Of a DNA stretch of 64,000 nucleotides, positions 17,657-26,126 are shown one piece after another (positions within the stretch are counted from its first letter, which is position 1; the number at the start of each line of letters is the position of its first letter). Origin of the DNA: Ruminococcus flavefaciens (GTDB taxonomy: Bacteria; Bacillota; Clostridia; Oscillospirales; Ruminococcaceae); assembly GCF_900108555.1 (NCBI RefSeq), contig NZ_FNWV01000007.1, positions 124,001-188,000 of the forward strand. The letters run 5' to 3'. The position numbers were made by a program, and so were the translations under genes. The notes beneath the pieces are model-generated. The model made no database searches and was not told where the DNA came from. It was given only the letters and a program-made list of their open reading frames with translations.

Positions 17657-20600
17657 ATGAGGTGGAGAAAATTGAAAACCAGAATGAAAAGCCGTAGTAT
17701 CGCGGGGATACTATGTCTTGGTATGCTGCTGCGATCAGCTTCATACCTTCCTGCAAATGCCGATGCAAACGCACAGGTGACATTCAATGAAGTTTGCTCG
17801 AAAAACACGGTCTATCATGCAGCAGACGGGGGCTGTTATGACTGGATCGAGCTGTACAACAACAGCAAGACAGAAGCCGATATTTCGGGCTGGGGACTTA
17901 CCGACAAAGAGGATCAGCCCTTTAAGTATGTATTCCCCAGCGGTACACGTATAGGTGCTGAGGGAAGGCTTGTTGTTTTCTGTGACAGCGATGCGGCGGC
18001 AAACAATAAAAGTATCGCTCCGTTCGGTATTTCGGCTTCGGGCGAGACGCTTTTACTGTCAGACGCAAACGGAAATACGGTCAATACACTTACCGTCGGC
18101 TCTCTTGCGGAGGATACATCTTTCGGTCAGTATCCCGAGGGAAGCGGAGAGTATTACGTACTCAGCTGTACTCCCGATAAGAAAAACACAGAACCCGAGG
18201 GCACTAACGCTGTTCATGCTCCTACTTTCTCGCATGAGAGCGGCTTCTATGACAGCGAATTCAAGCTCACACTGACTGCCGATGAGGGCTGTGATATATA
18301 CTACACAACAGACGGCAGCGATCCTGTATACGGCTCGAAGAAGTACACCGAGCCCCTTACTATCAAGGATATGACTGATACCGAGAACCGTCTCAGCGCA
18401 CGTACAGATATAGTTCCCGACGGAGCAGAAGCTCCTCGCGGAAATGTTGATAAGGCAGCTATAATAAGAGCTGTTGCGGTGGACGGCGAGGGACGCCCCA
18501 GCGAATATATTACAAAGGTATTCATGGTAGGCAAGACCGCTTCTGGATACTATAAAAACATGAAGGTAGTATCTCTTGTTACCGATCATGCAAATCTTTT
18601 CGACCGCGACAAGGGCATTTACTGTCTCGGCAAGGTCTACGACGAGAATAAGCATGGCACTGAGGGCAAGTGGCCGTGGGAGATAAAAGCCAACTATTCC
18701 ATGAAGGGCAAGGATTGGGAGCGTCCTGCGGTATTTACCATGTTCGACAACGGCGAAAAGGTCATCGAGCAGAACGTAGGTATCCGCATAAAGGGTGCGT
18801 ACTCAAGATGCCTTGCACAGAAGAGCTTTAATGTTTACACACGCGAGAAATACGGAAAAGACGAGTTTGAATACGACTTCTTCTCGGGAAAGGCTACAAA
18901 GGCTAAGAACGGAAAGGCTATCAAGAAATATGACGGCTTGGTTCTCCGTAACGGCGGAAATGACAATACGGGAGCTTTCTTCCGCGACAGCATAAATCAG
19001 AGCCTTGTATCAGACAGAGCTTGTGCAACTCAGGCTACTTCGGAGTGCATCGTATTTATCGACGGTGAATTCTGGGGCATATATCAGGTAATGGAAAAGC
19101 TGGGCAAGAGTTATATAAGCGATCATTACGGCATTAAAAAAAGCGACGTTGCAATGATAAAGAACAACGGACTTGAAGAGGGAAGCGACAGCGACCTTAA
19201 CGACTGGCGCAGAGCCTGTGACGGTATTTCCAACGGAAGTATGTCATATGACGAATTTTGCAGCAAGTTTGATATACAGTCATTTATGGACTATTTTGCA
19301 GCACAGATATACTGGTGCAATGCAGACTGGCCGCAGAACAACTACATGGCATGGCGTTCAAACGCTGTAGATGCCGAAAATCCATATGCTGACGGCAAGT
19401 GGAGAATGGTGATCTTTGATACCGAATCAGGTCAGGGACTCTACGGCACAGAGGATAAGGTATACTCTGCCGACTGTTTCAGACGTATACGCGAAAGCAA
19501 TTGTCAGCTTGCAAGAGTGTTCAACAGCCTTATGAACAATGAACAGTTCAGACTGAAGTTTTCAAGAACTATGATGGACCTTGCAAACTATAACTTTACT
19601 CCCGACAGGACAAGAAAAGTTATAGAAAGCTACAAGAATACATTCAGACAGCAGGTAGTTGATACATATTCACGCTTCCATTCGGGAAGCTTATCGGGCT
19701 CAAACGCTGAAAGACGCTTTGAGGGCGACATGAATACCGTTACTGAATTCTATGCTCAGCGTTATTCACACGCAGAGCGCACACTTCGCTCTGCTGCAAA
19801 GCTTTCTTCCGAACCTCGCAAGCTCACTGTTGTGAACTCTGCCGACAACGGAAGTATAAAGCTCAATACCCTTGAGCTGGGAAAGATAAACAGCTGGAGC
19901 GGCAAATATCATACAGATTATGATATCTATATAAAGGCTGTACCCGTTGATGGCAAGACTTTTTCTCACTGGAAGGTTAACGGTGCAAAGATAACCAACG
20001 GTGACACAACTACAGCTTCTATCAAGGTAAGACTTGAAGGCGATGCAACTGTTGAAGCAGTTTATGCAGGCTCGGGAAATGAACAGTCTAAGACAACTAC
20101 GACTACTACTGTAAAAACTTCAACAACTACCACAACTTCCACATCAAAAACTACTTCCAAGACAACGACCAAGACCACATCAAGCACACCGACTGTTACT
20201 ACATCTTCCTTTAAGCCGGGAATAGTTTCTCTCGGCAAGGTAGTACAGGCTGAGAAGTACGATATCAAGTCAGGTATAGATACCGAAAACTGCTCTGAGG
20301 GCGGTCTTGACGTAGCATATGCTGAGAATAATGACTATATCGGCTTCAAGAGCGTTGACCTTACAGGCGTTAAGAATATTGATTTCCGTATCGGTTCAAA
20401 CGGTGCAAGAGCACAGCTTGAGATACGCGTTGATGATCCTAATGGCAATGTTATAGGCAGAATGGATATCAAGAGCTCAGGCGGCTGGCAGACCTGGAAC
20501 ACACAGGCTTGCTCGATACAGGAGACCAACGGCAAGCATGATATCTACTTCAAGTTTGTTGGGGGTGACGGTTATCTCTACAATATCAACTGGTGGAGAA

Positions 20601-20803
20601 CAGACAAGCGTGATGAGAATTACGCTCTCGGCGACCTTAACGGAGACGGAACAGTTGATATATACGACCTTTGCAGCATGAAGAAAGCAATTGTAAACGG
20701 TGATGTAAAGAACTTCAGTGCGGCAGACATGAACGGCGATGACGTTATCAACGAGACCGATCTTGAACTGCTCAGAAATTTCATCAAGGGCGACTGCAAG
20801 TAA
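17657..20803 (+). CDS. CotH-kinase-domain dockerin protein with lamin-tail and CBM6 modules
   Basis: 1048 residues, secreted. Order: signal peptide; lamin-tail domain (about 40-150, FNEVCSKNT..DWIELYNNS); chitobiase-like beta domain (about 175-225, IYYTTDGSDP); CotH domain (about 300-640, with IDGEFWGIYQVMEKLG and VIFDTESGQGLYG); InlB-like repeat (about 705-790); Thr/Lys linker; CBM6-like domain (about 848-975); C-terminal dockerin (DLNGDGTVDIYDL and DMNGDDVINETDL). CotH proteins are atypical secreted or spore-coat kinases; their role in cellulosomes is unknown. CBM6 suggests targeting to plant glycan. Related to 44624, which shares the first four domains but lacks CBM6. Start is uncertain: ATG 17657 has a weak site, whereas GAGGTGGAG sits ideally before TTG at 17672. 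Confidence 0.9.
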   Translation: MRWRKLKTRMKSRSIAGILCLGMLLRSASYLPANADANAQVTFNEVCSKNTVYHAADGGCYDWIELYNNSKTEADISGWGLTDKEDQPFKYVFPSGTRIGAEGRLVVFCDSDAAANNKSIAPFGISASGETLLLSDANGNTVNTLTVGSLAEDTSFGQYPEGSGEYYVLSCTPDKKNTEPEGTNAVHAPTFSHESGFYDSEFKLTLTADEGCDIYYTTDGSDPVYGSKKYTEPLTIKDMTDTENRLSARTDIVPDGAEAPRGNVDKAAIIRAVAVDGEGRPSEYITKVFMVGKTASGYYKNMKVVSLVTDHANLFDRDKGIYCLGKVYDENKHGTEGKWPWEIKANYSMKGKDWERPAVFTMFDNGEKVIEQNVGIRIKGAYSRCLAQKSFNVYTREKYGKDEFEYDFFSGKATKAKNGKAIKKYDGLVLRNGGNDNTGAFFRDSINQSLVSDRACATQATSECIVFIDGEFWGIYQVMEKLGKSYISDHYGIKKSDVAMIKNNGLEEGSDSDLNDWRRACDGISNGSMSYDEFCSKFDIQSFMDYFAAQIYWCNADWPQNNYMAWRSNAVDAENPYADGKWRMVIFDTESGQGLYGTEDKVYSADCFRRIRESNCQLARVFNSLMNNEQFRLKFSRTMMDLANYNFTPDRTRKVIESYKNTFRQQVVDTYSRFHSGSLSGSNAERRFEGDMNTVTEFYAQRYSHAERTLRSAAKLSSEPRKLTVVNSADNGSIKLNTLELGKINSWSGKYHTDYDIYIKAVPVDGKTFSHWKVNGAKITNGDTTTASIKVRLEGDATVEAVYAGSGNEQSKTTTTTTVKTSTTTTTSTSKTTSKTTTKTTSSTPTVTTSSFKPGIVSLGKVVQAEKYDIKSGIDTENCSEGGLDVAYAENNDYIGFKSVDLTGVKNIDFRIGSNGARAQLEIRVDDPNGNVIGRMDIKSSGGWQTWNTQACSIQETNGKHDIYFKFVGGDGYLYNINWWRTDKRDENYALGDLNGDGTVDIYDLCSMKKAIVNGDVKNFSAADMNGDDVINETDLELLRNFIKGDCK

Positions 20804-20868
20804 TACGTCCTCAATAAATGCCGTAAGGCAATATTATATAAGCTTGCTTCTGAATAAAATATAGTAAG

Positions 20869-20918
20869 CCAAACACCTGTCTTTAGCAGTTATCTGCTTT
20901 AGGCAGGTGTTTGGTTTA
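20869..20918 (+). terminator. Stem-loop after the CotH-CBM6 gene
   Basis: CCAAACACCTG (20869-20879) pairs with CAGGTGTTTGG (20904-20914) around an inner TTAGCAG/CTGCTTTA stem. The T tract is weak (TTTATA), so termination may be incomplete. Confidence 0.65.
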
Positions 20919-20962
20919 TAGGGGTATTTTTTTGAACTTATGAAAATTTTTTGAAAAAGCTA

Positions 20963-20991
20963 TTGACAAGCGAGAGATAAGGTGGTAATAT
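20963..20991 (+). promoter_or_regulatory. Promoter of the GntR-ABC operon
   Basis: TTGACA (20963-20968), 17-nt spacer, TAATAT (20986-20991). Confidence 0.75.
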
Positions 20992-21005
20992 ATAGGTGTA
21001 ATAAC

Positions 21006-21026
21006 TGTACTATTTGACATAGTACA
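21006..21026 (+). promoter_or_regulatory. Putative GntR (YtrA-type) operator
   Basis: Perfect inverted repeat TGTACTAT, five-base spacer, ATAGTACA, placed just after the expected transcription start and before the ribosome binding site. Dimeric YtrA-type GntR repressors typically bind such palindromes in their own promoters, so negative autoregulation of the operon is inferred. Confidence 0.65.
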
Positions 21027-21049
21027 CACGATACAGAAAGGAGATGCCT

Positions 21050-21424
21050 ATGTTTTCTGTTGACCTGACAAGCAGGACACCCATATATGAGCAGATATAT
21101 CAGAAGATAGTCGGGCTTATTCTCAGCGGTGTGCTAACCGAGAACGAACAGCTGCCCAGTGTAAGAAGTCTTGCAAAATCCACAGGTGTTAATCCTAATA
21201 CAGTTGCCAAAGCTTATCAGGAGCTTGAACGAAACGGAGTTATATACTCTGTCCCGGGAAGAGGAAGCTTCATATCCGCACAGAATTTTGATGAATTCCG
21301 CAAAAAAGCGTTGACGGATTTTGATAATGCAGTGAACGAAGCTTTCGATAAGGGAATATCTCCTGAGGATCTGAAAGTAAGGATAGAAACACTATATATT
21401 TCTTACGGAAAGGAGCAAGAATAA
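21050..21424 (+). CDS. GntR family (YtrA-type) transcriptional regulator
   Basis: 124 residues. The N-terminal winged helix (about 8-75) carries the GntR signature (PIYEQIYQKIVGLI, LPSVRSLAKSTGVNPNTV); only a short C-terminal helical tail follows, the size and layout of the YtrA subfamily, which controls ABC transporters. The second ATG (21050) is chosen because the first (21044) overlaps the AAAGGAG site. Its stop codon overlaps the start of the ATPase gene (TAATG), so the two are translationally coupled. It likely represses its own operon through the palindrome at 21006. The inducing signal, in relatives often cell-wall stress or an antibiotic, is not visible. Confidence 0.9.
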   Translation: MFSVDLTSRTPIYEQIYQKIVGLILSGVLTENEQLPSVRSLAKSTGVNPNTVAKAYQELERNGVIYSVPGRGSFISAQNFDEFRKKALTDFDNAVNEAFDKGISPEDLKVRIETLYISYGKEQE

Positions 21425-22356
21425 TGATAGAACTAAAAAATACAGTAAAAAAATTCGACGGCTTTACAGCTCTTGATGAAGTTGACCTGCGCATCGAAAA
21501 GGGAACTGCCTTTGGTCTGCTCGGCTCTAACGGTGCAGGAAAATCCACTATACTACGTCTTGTTTCGGGTATTTATTCCGCGGATTCGGGAGAGGTGCTC
21601 GTTGACGGAGAAAGCGTTTACGATAATGCAGATGCAAAGCAGAAGATATTTTTCATAAATGACGAGACCGTTCAGTTCGGAAGCTTTACACTTAAAAAGC
21701 TGAAAAACTATTATAAGGTTTTCTACCCGTCTTTTTCGGAGGAGATCTTTGAGTCGCTGAGAAAAAAGACAGGACTCCCCCTCGACAAGAAGATAAACAC
21801 CTTTTCAAAGGGCATGAAGCGTCAGGCGATAGTGATAATCGGTCTTGCCTGCCGTACTGATTATCTGCTTCTTGATGAGGCGTTCGATGGACTTGATCCT
21901 ACTATGCGTATCATAGTCAAGAAAATGCTTGTTGACGCTATGCTTGACCGTCAGCTGACGACAATAATCTCTTCTCATAACCTCAAAGAGATAAACGAGG
22001 TATGCGACACAGCTGCACTTCTTCACAATGGAAAGATAGTATTCTCCCGTGATATAGATGATATAAAGGGCAGCATACATAAGATACAGGTGGTATTCAA
22101 CAAGAACGAAGACGGCTCTGTGGTCAATTATACCGAGGAGGATTTTGTCCAGGAGGATATAGAGATACTCCACTATGAGCAGAGCCAGAGTATATGCTTC
22201 ATAATCGCAAAGGGCGACATTGATGCTATAAAGGCATCTCTGCTTTCAAAGCACCCGATGCTCACAGAGGTCATACCGCTCACACTTGAAGAAATATTTA
22301 TCTACGAACTGGAGGTGCTCGGCTATGACAGCAGCGACAACAACGAAAGCGAATAA
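21424..22356 (+). CDS. ABC transporter ATP-binding protein
   Basis: 310 residues with Walker A (LLGSNGAGKSTIL), signature (FSKGMKRQA, a variant of LSGGQ) and Walker B (YLLLDEAFDGLD), plus a C-terminal extension of about 90 residues as in antibiotic- or bacitracin-type exporters. It overlaps the GntR stop by 1 nt and the membrane gene start by 32 nt, forming a three-gene operon. It should power the membrane protein at 22325. The substrate is unknown. Confidence 0.93.
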   Translation: MIELKNTVKKFDGFTALDEVDLRIEKGTAFGLLGSNGAGKSTILRLVSGIYSADSGEVLVDGESVYDNADAKQKIFFINDETVQFGSFTLKKLKNYYKVFYPSFSEEIFESLRKKTGLPLDKKINTFSKGMKRQAIVIIGLACRTDYLLLDEAFDGLDPTMRIIVKKMLVDAMLDRQLTTIISSHNLKEINEVCDTAALLHNGKIVFSRDIDDIKGSIHKIQVVFNKNEDGSVVNYTEEDFVQEDIEILHYEQSQSICFIIAKGDIDAIKASLLSKHPMLTEVIPLTLEEIFIYELEVLGYDSSDNNESE

Positions 22357-24664
22357 AAAGAAGGGAATGTTCTCTCTGCGCTTCAAAAGCAAGTTCTCTG
22401 AGGATATGAAGCTGTTCATTACAAATCTTGTATTTCAGCTGTTATGTCTCCCCGTTGTTGTGGGAGTCTTTCTGAGAGAGATGTATATCGAAAACAATAA
22501 GATCGTCGGTGATGATTCGGTATTAGGGCTGTTCATAATGATAGCCGCTATCGCATTGTGCCTGAGTATCGCAATGGGTATCGTGATACCCATGATGAAT
22601 TTCCGATACCTGTATAACAAATCCCTTGTTGACATGAACTATTCACTTCCACTAAATAATCGTCAGCGTTTCTTTGCGGATTTCTTTGCAGGACTTGCAA
22701 CATATATGCTTCCTGTATGCATTGGAGTTATCATAGCAGGAGCAGAGCTGCTCATAGGCTCCTGTTTCATAGAGATAAAAGAACTGTCAGAACTCATCTG
22801 CACTGCAATTCAGCTGGGTTCGATCGTGGCCGCAGGAATGCTGATCCTTTATACCCTGTCGGTATTCGCAATAACCTTTGCAGGCAGTACATTTGAAGCG
22901 ATTTTCAGCATCGCAGCCGTAAATATAATGATACCCACATTTATATACTTTACATGGATGAATATTGTAAATGCGGCACATTTTGGACTCAACGGCAATT
23001 CTATCACAAGAAACTATACTTTCTTCACAACAAGTCCCATAGGCGTTTTTGGGTATATAATGTATGCTGATGACAAGGGGATCTTTGTCGGAAGAGGTGA
23101 CAGTTCTTCGTTTACCGATACACTGGTAAATTCCATGTACCTGAATTTTATGGTAAGAATACTGCTGTTCATGGCTGTGCTTGTTGCAGTGACATTTCTT
23201 TTGTATAAGCACCGCAAGGCAGAGGACGTTTCAAAGCCCTATGTTTACAAGGCATTCTATTATATTATTATGTCTGTTGGAGTTTACTGCGTTTTCTCAA
23301 TGATAAATATGATGAACATTTCAGGCGGATCTATTGCAGCTATTATCATAAGCGGCATACTCTGGTTCGTTATGGAAGTCATCAGAAGAAGAGGCTTCAA
23401 ACGCTTCTGGACTGCTGTTGTAAGCTTTGCAGCAGCAAGTGCGGCAGTTATGTGCATTATCAAGGTGATCGACCTGACAGACGGACTGGGCAGAGCAAAG
23501 GTGATACCTTCGGAATCATCTGTCACTGATGTAGAGATAGATATATGGGGAGACAGCGACGCATTAAGAGAAAACAGGACATTCCACGACAAAAAGCTGA
23601 TAAAAGATGTGATGAAGCTCAATAAGGAGCTTGTTGACCGCCATTTTGATCCCGATAAGTATGAGTATGAAATGTCTGGGCTTAACGTATCAAACTATTG
23701 GGAAGATGTAGCAGCAGCGTCCACTATCGGCAATTCAAAGGATCCCATGTACCGTTTTGACGAGATCACAATAAGAATGACATATTATACCAGAAGCGGC
23801 TCATCAATTATCAGACAGTACACTATCCCGTCGGAGATGCTCACGGAATTATACTGTGATATGTATACAAGTGAAGAGTACGCCAAGCAGGTATCGGGAG
23901 AGATATTCCGCAATAGTCTGAGAACTGACAAAAAAGAAAACGATTATGATGTTAAGTTAGAAGATGCAGGATATTGCATATTCAATCTCAGAGACAAGCT
24001 TGGAGCTTCAACGTCCAGATGGTTCTCAGTAGAAGAGGGCAGGGAGCTCACTGAGGCTCTGCGTAAGGATATGGCTTCGATGAGCGTTGAGGAACTTAAA
24101 AATTCTGAGTTCTATTGCGAGCTTGAAGGACAGACTATCAATTCTGCCTGCGTAAATACTGTTAAGTTCTTTGAAGATCATAATGTCAAATACAAAAAGA
24201 CTTCTGAGGAACTGGCAGAAGAAATAGATACTTATTCCAATTATCTCATGATAACAAGAAATATCGAGTATGTTTTCCCTATAGTGCTGATAAAAGGTGC
24301 GAACTATGAGAATTATTATGATCTGTACACGGACAATGATGCCAATTACGTAAAAAACTATTTAGGAAAGTATTATAAGCTTGACTCCATACTCAGTCTT
24401 AACACCAGAAGGCGATCAGGCAGTATGGGGTATAACGATAAGCATATTGAGATAGAGGATAAAAAAGCCATCGAAGCACTCTTTGATATAGCAGTTCCTG
24501 TAATTACAGGTGAAAAGGTACTGGCAGAGATCGGCTACAACGATGTTGCACTTTATATCAAGGACGAACCTGGCAATAGCGAGATAATCGAAAATGCAAT
24601 AAACGCCATGAAGATATACACTAACAGCGGCGAGTATTCTTCAGATTATATCGAGTTCAGATAA
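22325..24664 (+). CDS. ABC transporter membrane protein with large C-terminal domain
   Basis: 779 residues. The N-terminal half has about eight hydrophobic segments (first about residues 35-55); after residue about 390 comes a hydrophilic region of nearly 390 residues, probably outside, with no family I recognise. Start ATG at 22325 follows GGAGGTGC and lies inside the ATPase gene, overlapping it by 32 nt; the upstream in-frame codon at 22286 lacks a ribosome binding site. With the GntR regulator and ATPase it resembles Ytr-like systems, but the long C-terminal domain is unusual for such permeases. Terminator follows at 24688. Confidence 0.8.
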   Translation: MTAATTTKANKKKGMFSLRFKSKFSEDMKLFITNLVFQLLCLPVVVGVFLREMYIENNKIVGDDSVLGLFIMIAAIALCLSIAMGIVIPMMNFRYLYNKSLVDMNYSLPLNNRQRFFADFFAGLATYMLPVCIGVIIAGAELLIGSCFIEIKELSELICTAIQLGSIVAAGMLILYTLSVFAITFAGSTFEAIFSIAAVNIMIPTFIYFTWMNIVNAAHFGLNGNSITRNYTFFTTSPIGVFGYIMYADDKGIFVGRGDSSSFTDTLVNSMYLNFMVRILLFMAVLVAVTFLLYKHRKAEDVSKPYVYKAFYYIIMSVGVYCVFSMINMMNISGGSIAAIIISGILWFVMEVIRRRGFKRFWTAVVSFAAASAAVMCIIKVIDLTDGLGRAKVIPSESSVTDVEIDIWGDSDALRENRTFHDKKLIKDVMKLNKELVDRHFDPDKYEYEMSGLNVSNYWEDVAAASTIGNSKDPMYRFDEITIRMTYYTRSGSSIIRQYTIPSEMLTELYCDMYTSEEYAKQVSGEIFRNSLRTDKKENDYDVKLEDAGYCIFNLRDKLGASTSRWFSVEEGRELTEALRKDMASMSVEELKNSEFYCELEGQTINSACVNTVKFFEDHNVKYKKTSEELAEEIDTYSNYLMITRNIEYVFPIVLIKGANYENYYDLYTDNDANYVKNYLGKYYKLDSILSLNTRRRSGSMGYNDKHIEIEDKKAIEALFDIAVPVITGEKVLAEIGYNDVALYIKDEPGNSEIIENAINAMKIYTNSGEYSSDYIEFR

Positions 24665-24687
24665 CCTCGATCTTCTTAAAAAAATAT

Positions 24688-24718
24688 GAAAGAAGCCCCT
24701 TTTAAAGGGGCTTCTTTC
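24688..24718. terminator. Convergent terminator between the ABC operon and the DUF4846 gene
   Basis: Perfect 15-bp arms GAAAGAAGCCCCTTT and AAAGGGGCTTCTTTC; the few pairs at the tip will open as loop. Suitable for either direction. Confidence 0.85.
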
Positions 24719-24735
24719 AGTAAATGCTAATATTA

Positions 24736-25662
24736 TTAAAATCCGTCTTTCCAGCGGCGTATCTCGTCTTTGCTGAACGGAAATGCCCCTGTTACAAATA
24801 GATCCTTTTTCAGATATTCCTGCGTAAACCATGGAGTCTCCTCTCTGCCCTCTGTCCTTGTCAGTATATGGAAGCATACGGCAGGGATAAAACTCTCTCC
24901 TATGAGATAGCATTTTTCACCTTTCTCATTTACCGCTTCATCGACTATCAGGACGACATGAGTATCATCGCATATGATATCTCCGACACGGATATCATCG
25001 GGTGATATCACTTCAGATTCTTTTTGCAGAGAGAGCGTACCTGCATAATTCATTACCTCCTTGAGGTAGTTTCTGTACTGCTGTTCGCTGTTGTCGGGAA
25101 GTGCAGCAGGTATCTCACAGGAGAAATCGCCGAGGACAAACATTCTCTTTCCTTTGCGCCAGCGGTTATAATCGCAGACATCACCGTTTGAAAACTGAAA
25201 TGATATCTTGTCATACTGCTTGTTCTCATAAAAATAATCGCTGTAAAGTCTTATTACACTGTCAGCGCACTGCTGATATCCTTCATCGCCAAGACTTATA
25301 TCAAATATAGCGGCAACGTATGAGTAATCCATTGTCGTTCCGTCGTATACCGGGAGTTTAGTATTGTCGGGGAGAAGCGGATATTTACGCAGATACTCGG
25401 TGAAACTTCCTTCCTTTGCAGGAACACGTTCATAGCCCTCAGGCGGAAGAATCCTTGTTTCAAGCGTCGTACCCGAAGGTTCGATACACTGTATATCGGA
25501 GATCCTGTTTGCAGGCTCTATGGTGAGCTTTGCAGCCTTCCATTTAGGATTTACACGGATATAAACAGCAACAAGCAATGCTGCAATAACGATCAGGAAA
25601 AAAACAATACGAAAACGTTTTCTGCCTTTTGTTTTTTCAGAAATTACTTTATCATTTCCCAT
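24736..25662 (-). CDS. DUF4846 family membrane-anchored protein
   Basis: 308 residues. A short cytoplasmic head and one membrane segment (about 20-40, IVFFLIVIAALLVAVYI) are followed by an outer domain that matches what I recall of DUF4846: GTTMDYSYVAAIFDISLG, QQCADSVIRLYSDYFYE and a C-terminal cysteine/histidine region (GDIICDDTHVVLIVD; SFIPAVCFHIL; PWF). The family has no established function; the late pattern resembles NlpC/YiiX-like folds, which is my guess only. ATG at 25662 follows AAGGAGAT; the longer upstream frame runs into the T-box promoter region and is rejected. Divergent from the T-box gene. Confidence 0.75.
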   Translation of the reverse strand: MGNDKVISEKTKGRKRFRIVFFLIVIAALLVAVYIRVNPKWKAAKLTIEPANRISDIQCIEPSGTTLETRILPPEGYERVPAKEGSFTEYLRKYPLLPDNTKLPVYDGTTMDYSYVAAIFDISLGDEGYQQCADSVIRLYSDYFYENKQYDKISFQFSNGDVCDYNRWRKGKRMFVLGDFSCEIPAALPDNSEQQYRNYLKEVMNYAGTLSLQKESEVISPDDIRVGDIICDDTHVVLIVDEAVNEKGEKCYLIGESFIPAVCFHILTRTEGREETPWFTQEYLKKDLFVTGAFPFSKDEIRRWKDGF

Positions 25663-25798
25663 AATTATCTCCTTATCATTTTCTCTGCATGACTGTTGAA
25701 CAGCAGAGATATATTTTTTGCTCTTTATAAAATATACCATAATCAAGCCTGTAAAACAAGCTTTTCGGATAATATTCAAAAAAATTTCAAAAGATGTC

Positions 25799-25827
25799 TT
25801 GACAAATGAGATTTTATGTGATATAAT
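25799..25827 (+). promoter_or_regulatory. Consensus promoter of the T-box leader
   Basis: TTGACA (25799-25804), exactly 17 nt, TATAAT (25822-25827). Transcription should begin near 25834. Confidence 0.85.
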
Positions 25828-25833
25828 CCAAAC

Positions 25834-26104
25834 ATAAGCTATGAGGAAGACAAGCAAAGTATTGCCAATGTCTACAGAGAGCCGACGGGTGGTGCGAGTC
25901 GGTGATAAGCAGTGCTGTGTATCCCTTCTGAGCCGGAATGCTGAAAGTTCTCCAGTAAGCGTTCCCGTGAGTCTGCGTCAATGAATAGGGCTTGTCAGAG
26001 CCTGAAGTGGTGTTACGCAATAGCGGCACAATTTGAGTGGTACCGCGGGTAGTCAAGTATTGATACTCGTCTCAAAGAAAATCTTTGAGACGAGTTTTTT
26101 ATTT
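25834..26104 (+). promoter_or_regulatory. T-box riboswitch leader
   Basis: Stem I has the conserved AGTA bulge (about 25869 on the 5' side), AGAGAG (25876-25881) and GGTGCGAG (25891-25898) distal-loop motifs. The T-box sequence TTTGAGTGGTACCGCGGG lies at 26032-26049, followed by a perfect terminator ACTCGTCTCAAAG / CTTTGAGACGAGT (26065-26095) with a T run. Uncharged tRNA would favour the antiterminator and switch on the gene at 26127. The bulge reads TGGT, so the tRNA should have A at position 73; that fits Ile, Val, Leu, Phe or Tyr and argues against Cys. In the specifier region 25917-25923 (GTGTATC) the best-fitting codons are ATC (Ile) or TAT (Tyr). The choice needs a covariance alignment. 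It fills most of the 464-bp gap. Confidence 0.95.
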
Positions 26105-26126
26105 TATTAAAAAAGGAGCGATTATT

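Noticed and set aside
18059..18655. 198-codon ORF antisense to the CotH-CBM6 gene
   Set aside because: It lies wholly inside a well-supported coding region, has no ribosome binding site and looks like a shadow frame.
25917..25920. TGT (Cys) as T-box specifier codon
   Set aside because: The codon position is possible, but the TGGT bulge requires A73, while bacterial tRNA-Cys has U73.
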